A DNA stretch of 64,000 bases from Burkholderiales bacterium RIFCSPLOWO2_12_FULL_61_40. Its GTDB lineage: Bacteria; Pseudomonadota; Gammaproteobacteria; Burkholderiales; Burkholderiaceae_C. The translations under genes and the position numbers were made by a program. Shown here one piece after another: positions 14,893-23,758 of the stretch (the first letter of the stretch is position 1; the number at the start of each line of letters is the position of its first letter). The stretch is taken from assembly GCA_001770935.1 (NCBI GenBank), contig MESI01000043.1, positions 1 through 64,000 of the forward strand, read 5' to 3'. The notes under the pieces are model-generated. The model did not search any database, had not been told where the DNA came from, and saw only the letters and a list, made by a program, of their open reading frames with translations.

Positions 14893-17361
14893 ATGACTAC
14901 TTCAACCATCACCCTGCCCACCCCCGCCTCGCTGGACATCGGGGTCGGCGGCATGACCTGCGCCTCCTGTGTGGCGCGGGTGGAAAAAGCCCTGAAAAAA
15001 GTGCCCGGCGTGCAGGACGCCACGGTCAATCTGGCCACCGAGTCGGCGCGCATTGTGTTCGCGCCCGCCGAGCAGATGGACGCCAGGCTGCGCCGTGCGG
15101 TGCGCGACGCCGGTTACGAGCCCCGCGCGGCCGACGCGGTGATGGACGCCGCCGCGCCCTCGTCCTGGGCCGGCTTTGGCCCGGTGGCGTTGGGGCTGGC
15201 TTTGTCCACCCCGCTGGTGGTGCCCATGGTGGGCGACCTGCTGGGCCAGCACTGGATGCTGTCGGCCTTCTGGCAGTTTGTGCTGGCCACGCCGGTGCAG
15301 TTCATCCTGGGGGCGCACTTTTACACCGGGGGCTGGCATGCCCTGAAGGCGCGCACTGGCAATATGGACTTGCTGGTGGCCATCGGCACCACGGCGGGCT
15401 GGGCGCTGTCCATGTGGCTGTGGCTCACGGCCGAGCCCGGGGCCATGGTGCACCTGTACTTTGAAGGCTCGGCCTTGGTGATCACGCTGGTGATGCTGGG
15501 CAAATGGCTGGAGGCCCGCGCCAAGCGCCAGACCACCGCCGCCATCCGCGCCCTGCATGCCTTGCGCCCCGACGTGGCGCACCTGATCGGGCTGGACGGC
15601 GAAGTGGACGTGCCGGTGGCCGAGGTGCTGGTGGGCGACCGGTTGGTGGTCAAGCCCGGTGAACGATTTCCGGTGGACGGACTGCTGCTGGAGGGCCGCA
15701 CCCAGGTGGACGAATCCATGCTCACCGGCGAGCCGCTGCCGGTGGAAAAAAGCCCGGCGCAGAACCCGGCTCCTGGGGCCGTAACCGATTCCGCAGCCCT
15801 GCTCACCGGTGGCTCCATCAACGGCGAAGGCCGGGTGGTGATGCAGGTGCGCGCCGTGGGGGTGGACACCGTGCTCTCGCGCATCATCCGGCTGGTGGAA
15901 GACGCACAGGCCGCCAAAGCGCCCCTGCAGCGCATGGTGGACCAGGTGAGTGCGGTGTTTGTGCCGGTGGTGCTGGTACTGGCCCTGCTCACTTTGCTGG
16001 GCTGGTGGCTGAGCGGCCACCCGTTTGCCCAGTCGTTGATTTACGCGGTGGCGGTGCTGGTGATCGCCTGCCCCTGCGCGCTGGGGCTGGCCACACCGGT
16101 GGCCATCATGGCGGGCACCGGTGTGGCGGCGCAGCACGGCATTTTGATCAAGGACGCGCAGGCACTGGAGCTGGCGCACAAGGTGGACGTGGTGGCCTTC
16201 GACAAAACCGGCACCTTGACCGTGGGGCGGCCCCAATTGACGGCGCTGCGGGTGGCGGTGGTGAACGCCGTTTCCACGACTCCCGCTACGACCAATGTTG
16301 CTGCGGCGCTAATGGACACCGATGCCCTGCTGCAGATTGCCGCCAGCCTGCAAAGCGGCAGCGAACACCCGCTGGCGCGCGCCGTCGTGCTGGCCGCGCA
16401 AGCCAAAGGGTTGCCCATCACCGCACCTGACGATGTGCGCGCTGTGCCCGGCCGGGGCACCGAAGGCGAGGTGGCGGGGCGCCAGTTTGTGATCGGCAGC
16501 CTGCGCTGGATGGACGAACTGGGTGTTGACACCTCGGCCCTGGCCGCCGAGGCCGCTGCCTTGCAGGCGCAAGGCGCCACGGTGTCGGCCATGGCTGAGC
16601 GCACGACCGCAGGCCTGGGCACCGCCGGGCCGTCCCAAAGCACGAGAGCCCCCATAGGTGGCAGTGAAGACCCGCAGTGCGGAACGGGTGGGGCGTATGC
16701 CTTGCGCGCCCTGCTGGCCTTTGGCGACGAACCCAAACCCGGCGCCAAGGAGGCGCTGGCCGCCCTGCGCGCGCGCGGCATCAAAACCGTGATGATCTCC
16801 GGCGACAACCGGGGCGCCGCCGAAGCCATGGCCCGCCGCCTGGGGCTGCGCCCGGAGGAGGGCGAAGTGATGGCCGAGGTGCTGCCCGGGGACAAGGCGG
16901 CCGCAGTGATGGCATTGAAAGAGGTCGGCCACGAACCACGCCGGGCCGCCCCAAGGGGTGAGAGCCCCCTCGGGGGGCAGCACAGTACGCGCAGCGACAA
17001 GCGTGGGGGTCGCCATGTTGTGGCGATGGTGGGCGACGGCGTCAACGACGCCCCCGCACTGGCCGCCGCCGATGTCGGCATGGCCATGGGCAACGGCACC
17101 GACGTGGCCATGCACGCCGCCGGCATCACCCTGATGCGTGGAGACCCGCTGCTGGTGGCTGCCGCGCTGGATATCTCGGGCCGCACGGTGGCCAAAATCC
17201 GGCAAAACCTGTTCTGGGCCTTCGCCTACAACGTGGCCGGCATCCCGCTGGCCGCGCTGGGTTTTTTGAACCCCGTGGTGGCCGGTGCCGCCATGGCGAT
17301 GAGCTCGGTGAGTGTGATGGGCAATGCGCTGCTGCTCAAGCGCTGGAGGGCGGGGAAGTGA
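14893..17361 (+). CDS. copA: Cu(I)-exporting P1B-type ATPase
   Basis: The gene encodes about 822 residues from the ATG at 14893. The track start at 14836 lies inside the promoter, and the ATG at 14884 overlaps the -10 box. Domains in order: an N-terminal HMA domain (GMTCASC), membrane helices, the actuator domain with the TGE loop, the CPC metal site in [13 protein letters not shown], the phosphorylation site DKTGT, the SEHPLARAV nucleotide-binding motif, [10 protein letters not shown] and the last two helices. It pumps Cu(I)/Ag(I) out of the cytoplasm. Two stretches in the ATP-binding and phosphorylation domains (16625-16692 and 16941-17008) are in-frame copies of a GC-rich repeat; one separates VG from HVVAMVGDG. 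Both keep the frame open, so the protein may still work. Confidence 0.93.
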   Translation: MTTSTITLPTPASLDIGVGGMTCASCVARVEKALKKVPGVQDATVNLATESARIVFAPAEQMDARLRRAVRDAGYEPRAADAVMDAAAPSSWAGFGPVALGLALSTPLVVPMVGDLLGQHWMLSAFWQFVLATPVQFILGAHFYTGGWHALKARTGNMDLLVAIGTTAGWALSMWLWLTAEPGAMVHLYFEGSALVITLVMLGKWLEARAKRQTTAAIRALHALRPDVAHLIGLDGEVDVPVAEVLVGDRLVVKPGERFPVDGLLLEGRTQVDESMLTGEPLPVEKSPAQNPAPGAVTDSAALLTGGSINGEGRVVMQVRAVGVDTVLSRIIRLVEDAQAAKAPLQRMVDQVSAVFVPVVLVLALLTLLGWWLSGHPFAQSLIYAVAVLVIACPCALGLATPVAIMAGTGVAAQHGILIKDAQALELAHKVDVVAFDKTGTLTVGRPQLTALRVAVVNAVSTTPATTNVAAALMDTDALLQIAASLQSGSEHPLARAVVLAAQAKGLPITAPDDVRAVPGRGTEGEVAGRQFVIGSLRWMDELGVDTSALAAEAAALQAQGATVSAMAERTTAGLGTAGPSQSTRAPIGGSEDPQCGTGGAYALRALLAFGDEPKPGAKEALAALRARGIKTVMISGDNRGAAEAMARRLGLRPEEGEVMAEVLPGDKAAAVMALKEVGHEPRRAAPRGESPLGGQHSTRSDKRGGRHVVAMVGDGVNDAPALAAADVGMAMGNGTDVAMHAAGITLMRGDPLLVAAALDISGRTVAKIRQNLFWAFAYNVAGIPLAALGFLNPVVAGAAMAMSSVSVMGNALLLKRWRAGK
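16625..16692 (+). repeat. GC-rich interspersed repeat inside copA, copy 1 (in frame)
   Basis: This segment (gggccgtcccaaagc...gagagccccc) is a diverged copy of the segment at 16941-17008 in the same orientation. It encodes about 25-30 residues absent from normal CopA, just after ATVSAMAE. Confidence 0.7.
16941..17008 (+). repeat. GC-rich interspersed repeat inside copA, copy 2 (in frame)
   Basis: The segment contains gggccgccccaagggg, a stem agccccctcggggggc and a downstream tail shared with copy 1. It encodes residues such as [14 protein letters not shown] between ALKEVGH and HVVAMVGDG, where CopA proteins normally have none. Confidence 0.78.
17326..17361 (+). repeat. Left direct repeat: genuine copA 3' end
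   Basis: The last 36 bp of copA, including its stop codon, recur without a mismatch at 19362-19397. Weaker similarity continues about 15 bp further (gtgaatcggg / gtaaatcggg). Confidence 0.92.
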
Positions 17362-17435
17362 AGGGGTGAATCGGGCTCTGGCTGGCGTGGAATGAAGTTT
17401 TAGAAGCAAATAACTGATCGGGACAGGCCACGCAA

Positions 17436-18194
17436 CTACTGCATGGTCGAATTCATGCCTGCACGCTCTTGAAGCACGGTCATATCCATCACAGGACTGG
17501 CCCCGTTAAGCACCATGCTTTCACGTCTAGCAGCCTGTTCATCCTGTCGGTTATCCAGCACCACCAGTGTCTTTAGCTTGGCATTGGCCGGCAGACTGTG
17601 GATATCAACCAGTTTATGAAGCGCCGAACTGGTTGCGCTGTGGTGTGACCCGACAGCCAGCACCATGGTTCCGTCCAGATCAAAATCCAAGGTGTAAACC
17701 CTGCCAGTAATCCCTGTCACTGAGGGATTGCGCCTGAGGTTACCCCCCCTTTTCCAAGCTGCCAGACAGTGCGCAACCTCTTCAACGAAGAGTGCTGCAT
17801 CAGACGAAATTCCAGTGTGCTCAATTTCCCAGCGAGCCAGGTCCATCAACGTGGCGAGGTAGCGGGAAAAGCCTTCAGAGGCCGCATCGGTTCGGCTCCA
17901 AACCTCAACCTCACCATTGTCTGTGAAGGACGCACCATGGGCTTGCGCTGCTGTTTTGATGAATCGCGTGTGTGTCGCGCTGGAAAGGCTTATGCCGCGA
18001 CTGCGAAAGTGCAGAAACACTGCACCATCATCAAAAAACCTCACTTGTTCCCCCGCATGCTCTACAAACACAGGCATCGCATCGCCATCGTTAAAACAAA
18101 AGGGAGTTTCAATCATGACCACATTGCCCGTATCGTCCAGCGGATGGCAGGCCAATCCCAACAGTGATGTAAGTTGTGTGCAAATCATGGTCAT
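17436..18194 (-). CDS. DUF1828-domain-like protein, accessory
   Basis: The 252-residue protein begins with a region rich in FFDDGAVFLHFRSRGISLS and SRYLATLMDLARWE, which resembles the DUF1828 domain found in phage- and island-borne genes. The C-terminal half (TGRVYTLDFDLDG, LKTLVVLDNRQD) resembles the linked DUF1829 region. No catalytic motif is visible to me. It overlaps the preceding gene by an ATGA (18191-18194), so the two form an operon. Base composition is lower in GC than the neighbouring copA, in keeping with transfer. A defence or toxin-antitoxin role is inference from context. Confidence 0.6.
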   Translation of the reverse strand: MTMICTQLTSLLGLACHPLDDTGNVVMIETPFCFNDGDAMPVFVEHAGEQVRFFDDGAVFLHFRSRGISLSSATHTRFIKTAAQAHGASFTDNGEVEVWSRTDAASEGFSRYLATLMDLARWEIEHTGISSDAALFVEEVAHCLAAWKRGGNLRRNPSVTGITGRVYTLDFDLDGTMVLAVGSHHSATSSALHKLVDIHSLPANAKLKTLVVLDNRQDEQAARRESMVLNGASPVMDMTVLQERAGMNSTMQ

Positions 18195-18646
18195 CCTTTC
18201 AATTCAAAAACCTCTGGATGGCTCACAGGGGGTAAAAATTCTATTTTCGTCTGAGTACTGAAACGCTGCAAGACATCCTTCATTTGCCATTTCTGCCAAC
18301 TCAACTCGCCATTGACGCGGCGTTTTCCAATATGTTCGTGCGGCAGACTATGTTTATCTTTGATTGGCCGCAGGGAATGCGTGACATCCAACTGGTAAAC
18401 CCGCTCAAGGCCCCACGCATGACGCAGAAAAACGGTGAATTTGTACCATGTAAGCCCGGTTTTTTGGCTGTGGCGATAAATCAACTCGACCTGTAGTTGG
18501 GTGCGTATTCCGTTTTGGTCAAGCACTCCGATGGACAACGACCATGTATCGCGCTGCTGCTTTTCAGGTTCCCAGTCACCTGGGTTTTCACATCGCTGAG
18601 GTGTTTTGAGTAACTCTTGCGCTTCTTCGTAGTTGACATCATGCAC
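18191..18646 (-). CDS. Uncharacterised protein (DUF6978-like), partner of the DUF1828-type gene
   Basis: This is a 151-residue protein with a central segment YQLDVTHSLRPIKDKHSLPHEHIG that recalls the DUF6978 family pattern (an LxxDxNG... PHxHIY strand pair). I do not recognise it with certainty. It is the first gene of a two-gene operon, coupled by ATGA to the DUF1828-like gene. In other bacteria DUF6978 and DUF1828 genes are, to my knowledge, often adjacent, which supports the pairing. No membrane segment or signal peptide is present. Confidence 0.5.
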   Translation of the reverse strand: MHDVNYEEAQELLKTPQRCENPGDWEPEKQQRDTWSLSIGVLDQNGIRTQLQVELIYRHSQKTGLTWYKFTVFLRHAWGLERVYQLDVTHSLRPIKDKHSLPHEHIGKRRVNGELSWQKWQMKDVLQRFSTQTKIEFLPPVSHPEVFELKG

Positions 18647-18826
18647 GTCTTCAGTCCCCCTTTTGTTTTTTCGTTATGCGGTTCTATCCACTCCGTCCTC
18701 GGTCTGTATCGTAGCTGCATGCATATGTCTTTTGATGTGGATTAACCCAGAATAGGGAAATTCTGGGAGGGCTTCCCATTCAGTCCAGTGCAGCCTTGGG
18801 TGCTTTGTTTAACACTTTGTGAGTAG

Positions 18827-18925
18827 TGCCTTTGCTTGAGGGTGTGGCGAAACATTGATTTGATTCACGAGCGCCTCAAGCTCGCCCAACAGCATTACAA
18901 GGACCACCATGAGCACGAAAACTAA
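18827..18925 (+). pseudogene. C-terminal remnant of a RelE/Gp49-type toxin gene
   Basis: The frame ending at the TAA at 18923-18925 reads DLIHERLKLAQQHYKDHHEHEN, which resembles the C-terminus of Gp49-like HigB toxins (a pattern like EIDLARxRLKxAEQ). It overlaps the start of the XRE antitoxin as a toxin gene of this class would. Going upstream, the frame meets a TAG at 18824 and no toxin core is recognisable, so only the tail survives. Confidence 0.4.
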
Positions 18926-19271
18926 AGCACCCACCACGCAAACCGTGGAACTGGGCTCTGGCAACGTTTTTGCCGATCTCGGGTTACCGGACTCTGATGA
19001 GCGCCATTTGCGCGTGCAATTGGCCGTGCGCCTGAATGATCTGCTGCAAGCCGAAGGGCTGACGCAAGCGGCCGCAGCCAAACTGTTGGGCATTGCACAG
19101 CCGCACGTTTCAGAACTGAAAAACTACAAGCTCGCGCGTTTCTCCAGCGAACGCTTGATGCACTACATCACGCTGCTCAACCGTGATGTCGAAATATTTA
19201 TCCGCCCGCGTGCCAAGGCGTCCGGTAGCCGTTCTGGAACGGGTGCGGTGATGGTCTGGTCAGCGGTTTGA
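18909..19271 (+). CDS. XRE-family HTH protein (HigA-like antitoxin), orphan
   Basis: This 120-residue protein starts MSTKTKAPTTQTVELGSGNVFADLGLPD and has a helix-turn-helix (LTQAAAAKLLGIAQPHVSELK), followed by SSERLMHYITLLNRDVEIFIRPR. This is the form of XRE antitoxin usually encoded downstream of a Gp49/HigB-type toxin. Here only a possible toxin tail is left upstream, so it is probably an orphan antitoxin or a repressor of other loci. A ribosome-binding site (aaggacc) precedes the ATG. Confidence 0.82.
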   Translation: MSTKTKAPTTQTVELGSGNVFADLGLPDSDERHLRVQLAVRLNDLLQAEGLTQAAAAKLLGIAQPHVSELKNYKLARFSSERLMHYITLLNRDVEIFIRPRAKASGSRSGTGAVMVWSAV

Positions 19272-19361
19272 ATCCCGGCCTTGGTTTCCAAAAACACCTT
19301 GGTTCTTGGTGACAACCAGAGTGCAACTCGATATTTCAGTGCACCCCGTGGACATGGCAAC

Positions 19362-19397
19362 GCGCTGCTGCTCAAGCGCTGGAGGGCGGGGAAGTGA
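19362..19397 (+). repeat. Right direct repeat: displaced copy of the copA 3' end
   Basis: This is identical over 36 bp to 17326-17361 and in the same orientation. It lies 45 bp beyond the stop of the LysR gene that reads towards it. Confidence 0.92.
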
Positions 19398-19441
19398 TGC
19401 GGTAAATCGGGTGGTAGACCTTGTGGAGCGTGCGCAGAAGG

Positions 19442-20344
19442 CTATGCCATCTGCGCCAGCCAGTCGGCCCAGTAGTCGATGCAGGCGCGTATCTTGGGCA
19501 GGCGGTGGCGCTCTTGCAGCATCATCGCGTAGATGGGGACGCGCGGGCTGTCCAAGTGGTCTTGCAGCAACGGCACCAGGGCGCCGGTGGCGACCAGCGG
19601 GCGCGCCAGCAGGTCCATCAGCCGCCCAATGCCCACGCCCTGCTGCACCAGGGTCAGCGTGACGGCCGAGTTGTCGGTCCGGGTCTGTCCGCGCACCGCC
19701 AGGTCGCCGCCCTTGCCGTGCGGCCCGGCCTTCAGTGCCCACTGGTTGAGGGCCGGGTTGACGCTGTTGGTGATCAGGTGGTGGTGCTGCAGATCGTCCG
19801 GGTGCTGCGGCGTGCCACAGCGGGCCAGGTAGGCCGGTGCCGCATACAGAGAGCGGCTGAAGTCGCCAATCCGGCGCGCCACCAGGGTCTCGCTGTGGGG
19901 GGAGCCGGTGCGGATGGCGATGTCGATGCCCTCGCGTGCCATGTCCGCCATGCGGTCGTCGGCGGCAATATCGATATGCAGCTGGGGGTGCTGCCGGTAC
20001 AGGCCGTTTAGGCTGGGGGCAATCACCATTTGCGCCAGCACCGGGCTCATGCCCACGCGCACCCAGCCGCTGGGTGCGGCCTGCTTGCCGGTCAGTTCAG
20101 CGCTGAGTTCCGCCGTGGTGTCCAGCAAACGCCGTGCGTAGGCCAGAAAGGTGTCGCCCTCATCGGTCAGGCTCAGGCCGTGGGTGCTGCGGTGCAACAG
20201 CCGCACACCGCAGGCCGCCTCCAGGCGCGCCAGCGATCGGGTGACCTGGCTGACCGGCACATCGCGCTCGCGGGCGGCAGCCGACAGGGTGCCGAGTTCG
20301 GCAATGCGGGTGAATAGGGCGACGTCATCGAGTTGGAGCTGCAT
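19442..20344 (-). CDS. LysR-family transcriptional regulator
   Basis: The 300-residue protein has the LysR helix-turn-helix at the N-terminus (LGTLSAAARERDVPVSQVTRSLARLE, then RSTHGLSLTDEG) and a substrate-binding domain (DIAIRTG, LTLVQQGVGIGRLMDLL). It belongs to the common CrgA/DsdC-like branch that often controls oxidoreductase or efflux genes. It is divergent from a small gene at 20462 with a 117-bp intergenic region, so autoregulation and control of that neighbour are plausible. Confidence 0.9.
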   Translation of the reverse strand: MQLQLDDVALFTRIAELGTLSAAARERDVPVSQVTRSLARLEAACGVRLLHRSTHGLSLTDEGDTFLAYARRLLDTTAELSAELTGKQAAPSGWVRVGMSPVLAQMVIAPSLNGLYRQHPQLHIDIAADDRMADMAREGIDIAIRTGSPHSETLVARRIGDFSRSLYAAPAYLARCGTPQHPDDLQHHHLITNSVNPALNQWALKAGPHGKGGDLAVRGQTRTDNSAVTLTLVQQGVGIGRLMDLLARPLVATGALVPLLQDHLDSPRVPIYAMMLQERHRLPKIRACIDYWADWLAQMA

Positions 20345-20461
20345 GCGTGCATTGTGGCTTGGCTTTGCAATAACTGCAAAACCAATGTGAAATTTTGGCT
20401 ATTTCCGTTTGGTTGCTATTCCAATAAAGTTGTCTCCATCACCCACCCACCGGAGATAACC

Positions 20462-20719
20462 ATGTTTGTTGACCATTCCGATGCCGCCCTCCAGGACCGT
20501 CTGCACGACCAGGCCAAGGCCGATGCCCTTCGCCTGCGCAGTGAGGCGGTGGACGATTTTTGGCGCGGTGCCGACGCGGTCTGGCAGCGCAGCCTGCGCA
20601 GCGGCCAGGCCCTGGCCGAGCGCAGCGCGGCGCGCCTGAGGTCCAGTCTGGCGCGCCGCGCCCGCAGCCGCAGTGCCGAGGCCAGTGCGCCCCAACCTAG
20701 CAAGCGCCTGGGAGTTTGA
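20462..20719 (+). CDS. Small conserved hypothetical protein, 85 residues
   Basis: From the ATG at 20462, preceded by ccggagataacc, the product is MFVDHSDAALQDRLHDQAKADALRLRSEAVDDFWRG and so on: a short, helical, strongly basic C-terminal protein without cysteine or a membrane segment. I do not recognise a family. It is divergent from the LysR gene, which suggests that it, or the broken tautomerase gene following it, was the LysR target. Confidence 0.55.
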   Translation: MFVDHSDAALQDRLHDQAKADALRLRSEAVDDFWRGADAVWQRSLRSGQALAERSAARLRSSLARRARSRSAEASAPQPSKRLGV

Positions 20720-20721
20720 CC

Positions 20722-20832
20722 ATGCCGACCTTGCAACTCCAAGTCTCGCCACTGCAAAACCCCCTCGCGCTACCGCTCACTGGTACGTGGGCGGCACGCA
20801 GTGAAGGGTTGCGCTGTTACGGCTTGAAGTAA
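20722..20832 (+). pseudogene. Remnant of a tautomerase-family gene
   Basis: Translation begins MPTLQLQVSPLQNP, the N-terminus of a 4-oxalocrotonate-tautomerase-like protein (catalytic Pro after Met). At the run of five c residues the expected continuation RYRSLV is found in another frame, and nothing recognisable follows. The gene is thus frameshifted and truncated after about 20 codons. Its start overlaps the end of the small upstream gene region (3 bp gap), which suggests a former operon. Confidence 0.45.
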
Positions 20833-21560
20833 GGCCGCTGCTGGTCCTGTGGCAGCTTGTATTTTTTGGCCAGCGCTTCGTAGAAGCCGCTGGTTTGTAA
20901 CTGGCCCAGTGCCTGGTTGAAACGGTCGCGGATGGCGGGGTCGCGAAATTGCATGCGGTACAGGGTGGGGGGAAAGACCGCAAAGGGGCACAACGGCTGG
21001 CGGGCCTGGGGATCGGCTTCTGCCTGCTCGTGCTGGAAGATGTTGATGTCGGCAATGGCTACGTCGATGCGTTTGGCCAACAGCATGCGGTTGAGCAGCT
21101 TTTGGGGCGAAATTTCCCGGTAGTGCTGCGGGTCAGCGGCGATGCGGGCGAAGTCCTCCCCGAGAAATTTCCCGGCATTGTTGAAGGCCCCCGTTTGGTA
21201 GGAGGCGAGGTCGGTGACCTTGCCGACCGTGATCCGCCGCTCGCACAGCGTGATGGCCATGTTCTTGTAGGCGATATAGGGTTCGGAGACGGTGTCGCCC
21301 GCGGTGACGATGACGGCGTCCAGCTGCCCATGGGAAAACTGCATTTGTGCGCGTTTGTTGGGCAAATGCTGCACCTCAAAGGCATAACCCGCATCGCGCA
21401 AGACCCGTGTGACCAGTTCGTATTCGATGCCCGATTGGGTTTCGGCGTCGACATACGGCATCTTGCTTTCGCCGAGGGCGATCTGCAGTGGCGCTGCCTG
21501 CAGGGCGCACGCGTACAGGAGCCCGATACCCCATCCAAGTGCGCGTGGGTTGCGGTTCAT
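20817..21560 (-). CDS. Periplasmic substrate-binding protein, family 3
   Basis: The 247-residue product has a signal peptide (MNRNPRALGWGIGLLYACALQAA) and the fold of family-3 solute-binding proteins: SGIEYELVTRVLRDAGYAFEVQHLPNKRA, the VSEPYIAYKN hinge and QALGQLQTSGFYEALAKKY at the end. Such proteins bind amino acids or serve as sensor modules. No permease or ATPase gene is adjacent, so it is probably an orphan of the type found near regulators. Its 3' end overlaps the decayed tautomerase remnant. Confidence 0.82.
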   Translation of the reverse strand: MNRNPRALGWGIGLLYACALQAAPLQIALGESKMPYVDAETQSGIEYELVTRVLRDAGYAFEVQHLPNKRAQMQFSHGQLDAVIVTAGDTVSEPYIAYKNMAITLCERRITVGKVTDLASYQTGAFNNAGKFLGEDFARIAADPQHYREISPQKLLNRMLLAKRIDVAIADINIFQHEQAEADPQARQPLCPFAVFPPTLYRMQFRDPAIRDRFNQALGQLQTSGFYEALAKKYKLPQDQQRPYFKP

Positions 21561-21781
21561 AGGGTTGGGATTTCTAACGATGAGTGGGATTTTTCAAAAA
21601 AACACGGCGATTATGGCGCAGCACGGGAAAGTTCCCCATCCCGTTACGGCCTGCCAGCCTTATCCGATAGGCGTGGGCAGCAACGCAATGGACCGCGTCT
21701 GGAGCGGGATCGACCTGATCTGCATCAAGGTAAATTTGGATGCCGCATGCCATGCTCGGACCCAAAAATATCGGAGACGCT

Positions 21782-22366
21782 ATGGCCCATGAGAGTATTC
21801 GCATCATCTGCGAGGAGCACGCCGTTTTGGCGTCCATGTTCCGTTCCTTGGGGCTGATGGTGGAGCGCGGTCCGGTGGACGACGTGGAGGGTTTTTTTGA
21901 CGTGATGCGGGCCATGCTGTTTTACGTGGACGAGTTTCCCACCCGATTGCACCATCCCAAGGAGTCCGAGTTGTTGTTTCCCCGCGTGGCCCGGCTGGCG
22001 CCCGAGACGGTGGACCTGATTGCCCGGCTGGAGCAGGACCATGCCAATGGCGAGAGCGAGGTGCGCGAACTGCAGCACCTGCTGCTGGCCTGGGAATTGG
22101 TGGGCAGCGTGCGCCGACCGGCCTTCACGGCGGCGGCCAAGCAGTACCTGGAGTTTTCTCTGGAGCACATGCGGCTGGAAGAAACGGTGATCCTGCCCGC
22201 CGCGCTGCGGGTGTTGGATGATGCCGACTGGAAAGAGCTGAACGCGGCTTTTGCCACCAATTGCGACCCCTTGACCGGCAAATACCTGCGTGATCCGGTG
22301 TACGACCGGTTGCACACCTACATCGTGATGCGCGCGCCAGCCCCCATTGGTCTGGGCAAAAGCTGA
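21782..22366 (+). CDS. Hemerythrin-like domain protein
   Basis: From the ATG at 21782 the protein has 194 residues and a four-helix hemerythrin-like domain with iron-ligand motifs: EEH near the N-terminus, HHPKESELLFPRV, LEQDH and HMRLEETVILP. Such proteins bind a di-iron site and may sense oxygen or nitric oxide, or repair iron centres. The start follows gagacgct; the track start at 21740 adds 14 residues with no support. The gene is 40 bp from the MFS transporter gene that follows in the same direction. Confidence 0.85.
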   Translation: MAHESIRIICEEHAVLASMFRSLGLMVERGPVDDVEGFFDVMRAMLFYVDEFPTRLHHPKESELLFPRVARLAPETVDLIARLEQDHANGESEVRELQHLLLAWELVGSVRRPAFTAAAKQYLEFSLEHMRLEETVILPAALRVLDDADWKELNAAFATNCDPLTGKYLRDPVYDRLHTYIVMRAPAPIGLGKS

Positions 22367-22406
22367 CGCGGCCGGTTGGCGGGGGCGGGCCACAATACGG
22401 GACCCT

Positions 22407-23621
22407 ATGCACACCCCCGATCCCCCTTTTTCGACACCCACGCGGCAGCTGGTGGCCCTGGCCCTGGCCCTGGCCCTGTCCGCCGGGGCCGCGCTGTCCC
22501 TGGGCGTGACCCGTTTTGCCTACGGGCTCTTGTTGCCGCCCATGCGCGCCGACCTGGGGTGGTCGTACACGCTGGCCGGTGGCATGAACACCGTCAACGC
22601 CCTGGGCTACCTGCTGGGCGCCTTGCTGACCCCGCGCCTGCTGCAGCGCTGGGGCGCCGCGCGGGTGCTGGTTGTTGGGGCCGTGCTGGCGAGTGGGTTC
22701 ATGGGGTTGAGTGGCTTTTTTACCGCCACCGAGCCCTTGCTGGCGCAACGTTTGCTGGCGGGCGTGGCCAGCGCCTGGGTGTTCATTGCCGGGGGCCTGC
22801 TGGCCGCCCGGTTGGGGGCCAGCCAGCCGGCGCAGGGCGGCTTGCTGATTGGCCTGTATTACGGGGGCACGGGTTTTGGCATTGCGCTGTCGGCCGTGCT
22901 GGTGCCTGCGGTGCTGGAGGCCGCCCACGCGCAGCCCCACGGCTGGGCCTGGGCGTGGTGGGGCCTGGCGCTGGTGTGCGCGGGCCTGACGGCGCTGCTG
23001 TGCTGGCCTGCGCGGGTGCTGCGGCCCCTGGCGCCGGTCGCTCCGGCGGAGGGTGCGCCTGCAGTGGCCTTTGCCTGGCGCCCCTTTGCGTTTGCCCTGG
23101 GCGGCTACGCGATGTTTGGTGTGGGCTACATCGGCTACATGACCTTTGTGATCGCCTTGCTGCGCGAGCAGGGCGCCAGCGCTTCGGCTGTCACCGTCTT
23201 TTATGCGCTGCTGGGCCTGGCGGTGTTGGCGTCGCCCCGCATCTGGGCACCGTATCTGGACCGCTACAAGGGCGGCCAGATGCTGGCGCTGTTCAATGCC
23301 TTGCTGGGCGTGGCCACGGTCTTGCCCGCGCTCACCGCGGCGTGGCCGGTGGTGCTGGCCTCGGGCCTGCTGTTTGGCGGGGTGTTTTTGTCGCTGGTGG
23401 CGTCCACCACCGCCCTCGTGCGGCACAACGTCCCGCAAGCGGCCTGGGGTGCGGGCATCAGCGCCTTCACCATTGTGTTTGCCGCCGGGCAGATCGTGGG
23501 CCCCACCGTCGTGGGCTGGATTGCCGATGGCCCTGGGGGCCTGGCGCGTGGCCTGGTGTTCTCGGCGGGCGCGCTGTGGGTGGGCGCCGCGCTGGCCTGG
23601 CGCCAGCGGGCCTTGGCTTAG
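22407..23621 (+). CDS. MFS transporter, YbfB/YjiJ type
   Basis: The 404-residue protein has about twelve hydrophobic helices and the signature of the MFS_4 (YbfB/YjiJ) family: SLGVTRFAYGLLLPPMRADLGWSYTLAGGMNT in the first two helices, a GYLLGALLTPRLLQRWG loop and IVGPTVVGWIADGPGG near the end. The substrate is unknown. Its extreme 3' end (encoding WRQRALA and stop) is repeated at 25398, where it bounds a cassette. Confidence 0.88.
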   Translation: MHTPDPPFSTPTRQLVALALALALSAGAALSLGVTRFAYGLLLPPMRADLGWSYTLAGGMNTVNALGYLLGALLTPRLLQRWGAARVLVVGAVLASGFMGLSGFFTATEPLLAQRLLAGVASAWVFIAGGLLAARLGASQPAQGGLLIGLYYGGTGFGIALSAVLVPAVLEAAHAQPHGWAWAWWGLALVCAGLTALLCWPARVLRPLAPVAPAEGAPAVAFAWRPFAFALGGYAMFGVGYIGYMTFVIALLREQGASASAVTVFYALLGLAVLASPRIWAPYLDRYKGGQMLALFNALLGVATVLPALTAAWPVVLASGLLFGGVFLSLVASTTALVRHNVPQAAWGAGISAFTIVFAAGQIVGPTVVGWIADGPGGLARGLVFSAGALWVGAALAWRQRALA

Positions 23622-23695
23622 TTTTGTGTTTTGTAAGCCTTTTAGGCCTCTGGCCCGCGTTCTGCTTGCGTGAGCAGCTATTAAATCAATAGCAA
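23597..23695 (+). repeat. Left direct repeat: MFS 3' end plus interspersed repeat copy 4
   Basis: The segment ctggcgccagcgggccttgg through the downstream tgagcagctattaa recurs at 25398-25488 with a few substitutions and an 8-bp gap. It contains a copy of the scattered repeat (cccgcgttctgcttgcgtgagcagctat). Confidence 0.88.
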
Positions 23696-23758
23696 CTGCT
23701 GACTAGCCTCAGGGCAATCGCATCTACTTGAGGGCTTTTTGGGTTTTGCTTGCTATTT

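Larger units (their letters stand above)
17362..19397. mobile_element. Cassette of about 2 kb inserted at the copA 3' end
   Basis: Accessory genes (DUF1828-type protein, its partner, an XRE antitoxin with a toxin remnant) are enclosed by 36-bp perfect direct repeats of the copA 3' end. Insertion kept copA intact, as integrative elements do at tRNA or gene 3' ends, but no integrase or transposase is encoded. The right repeat is the displaced copy. Confidence 0.65.
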
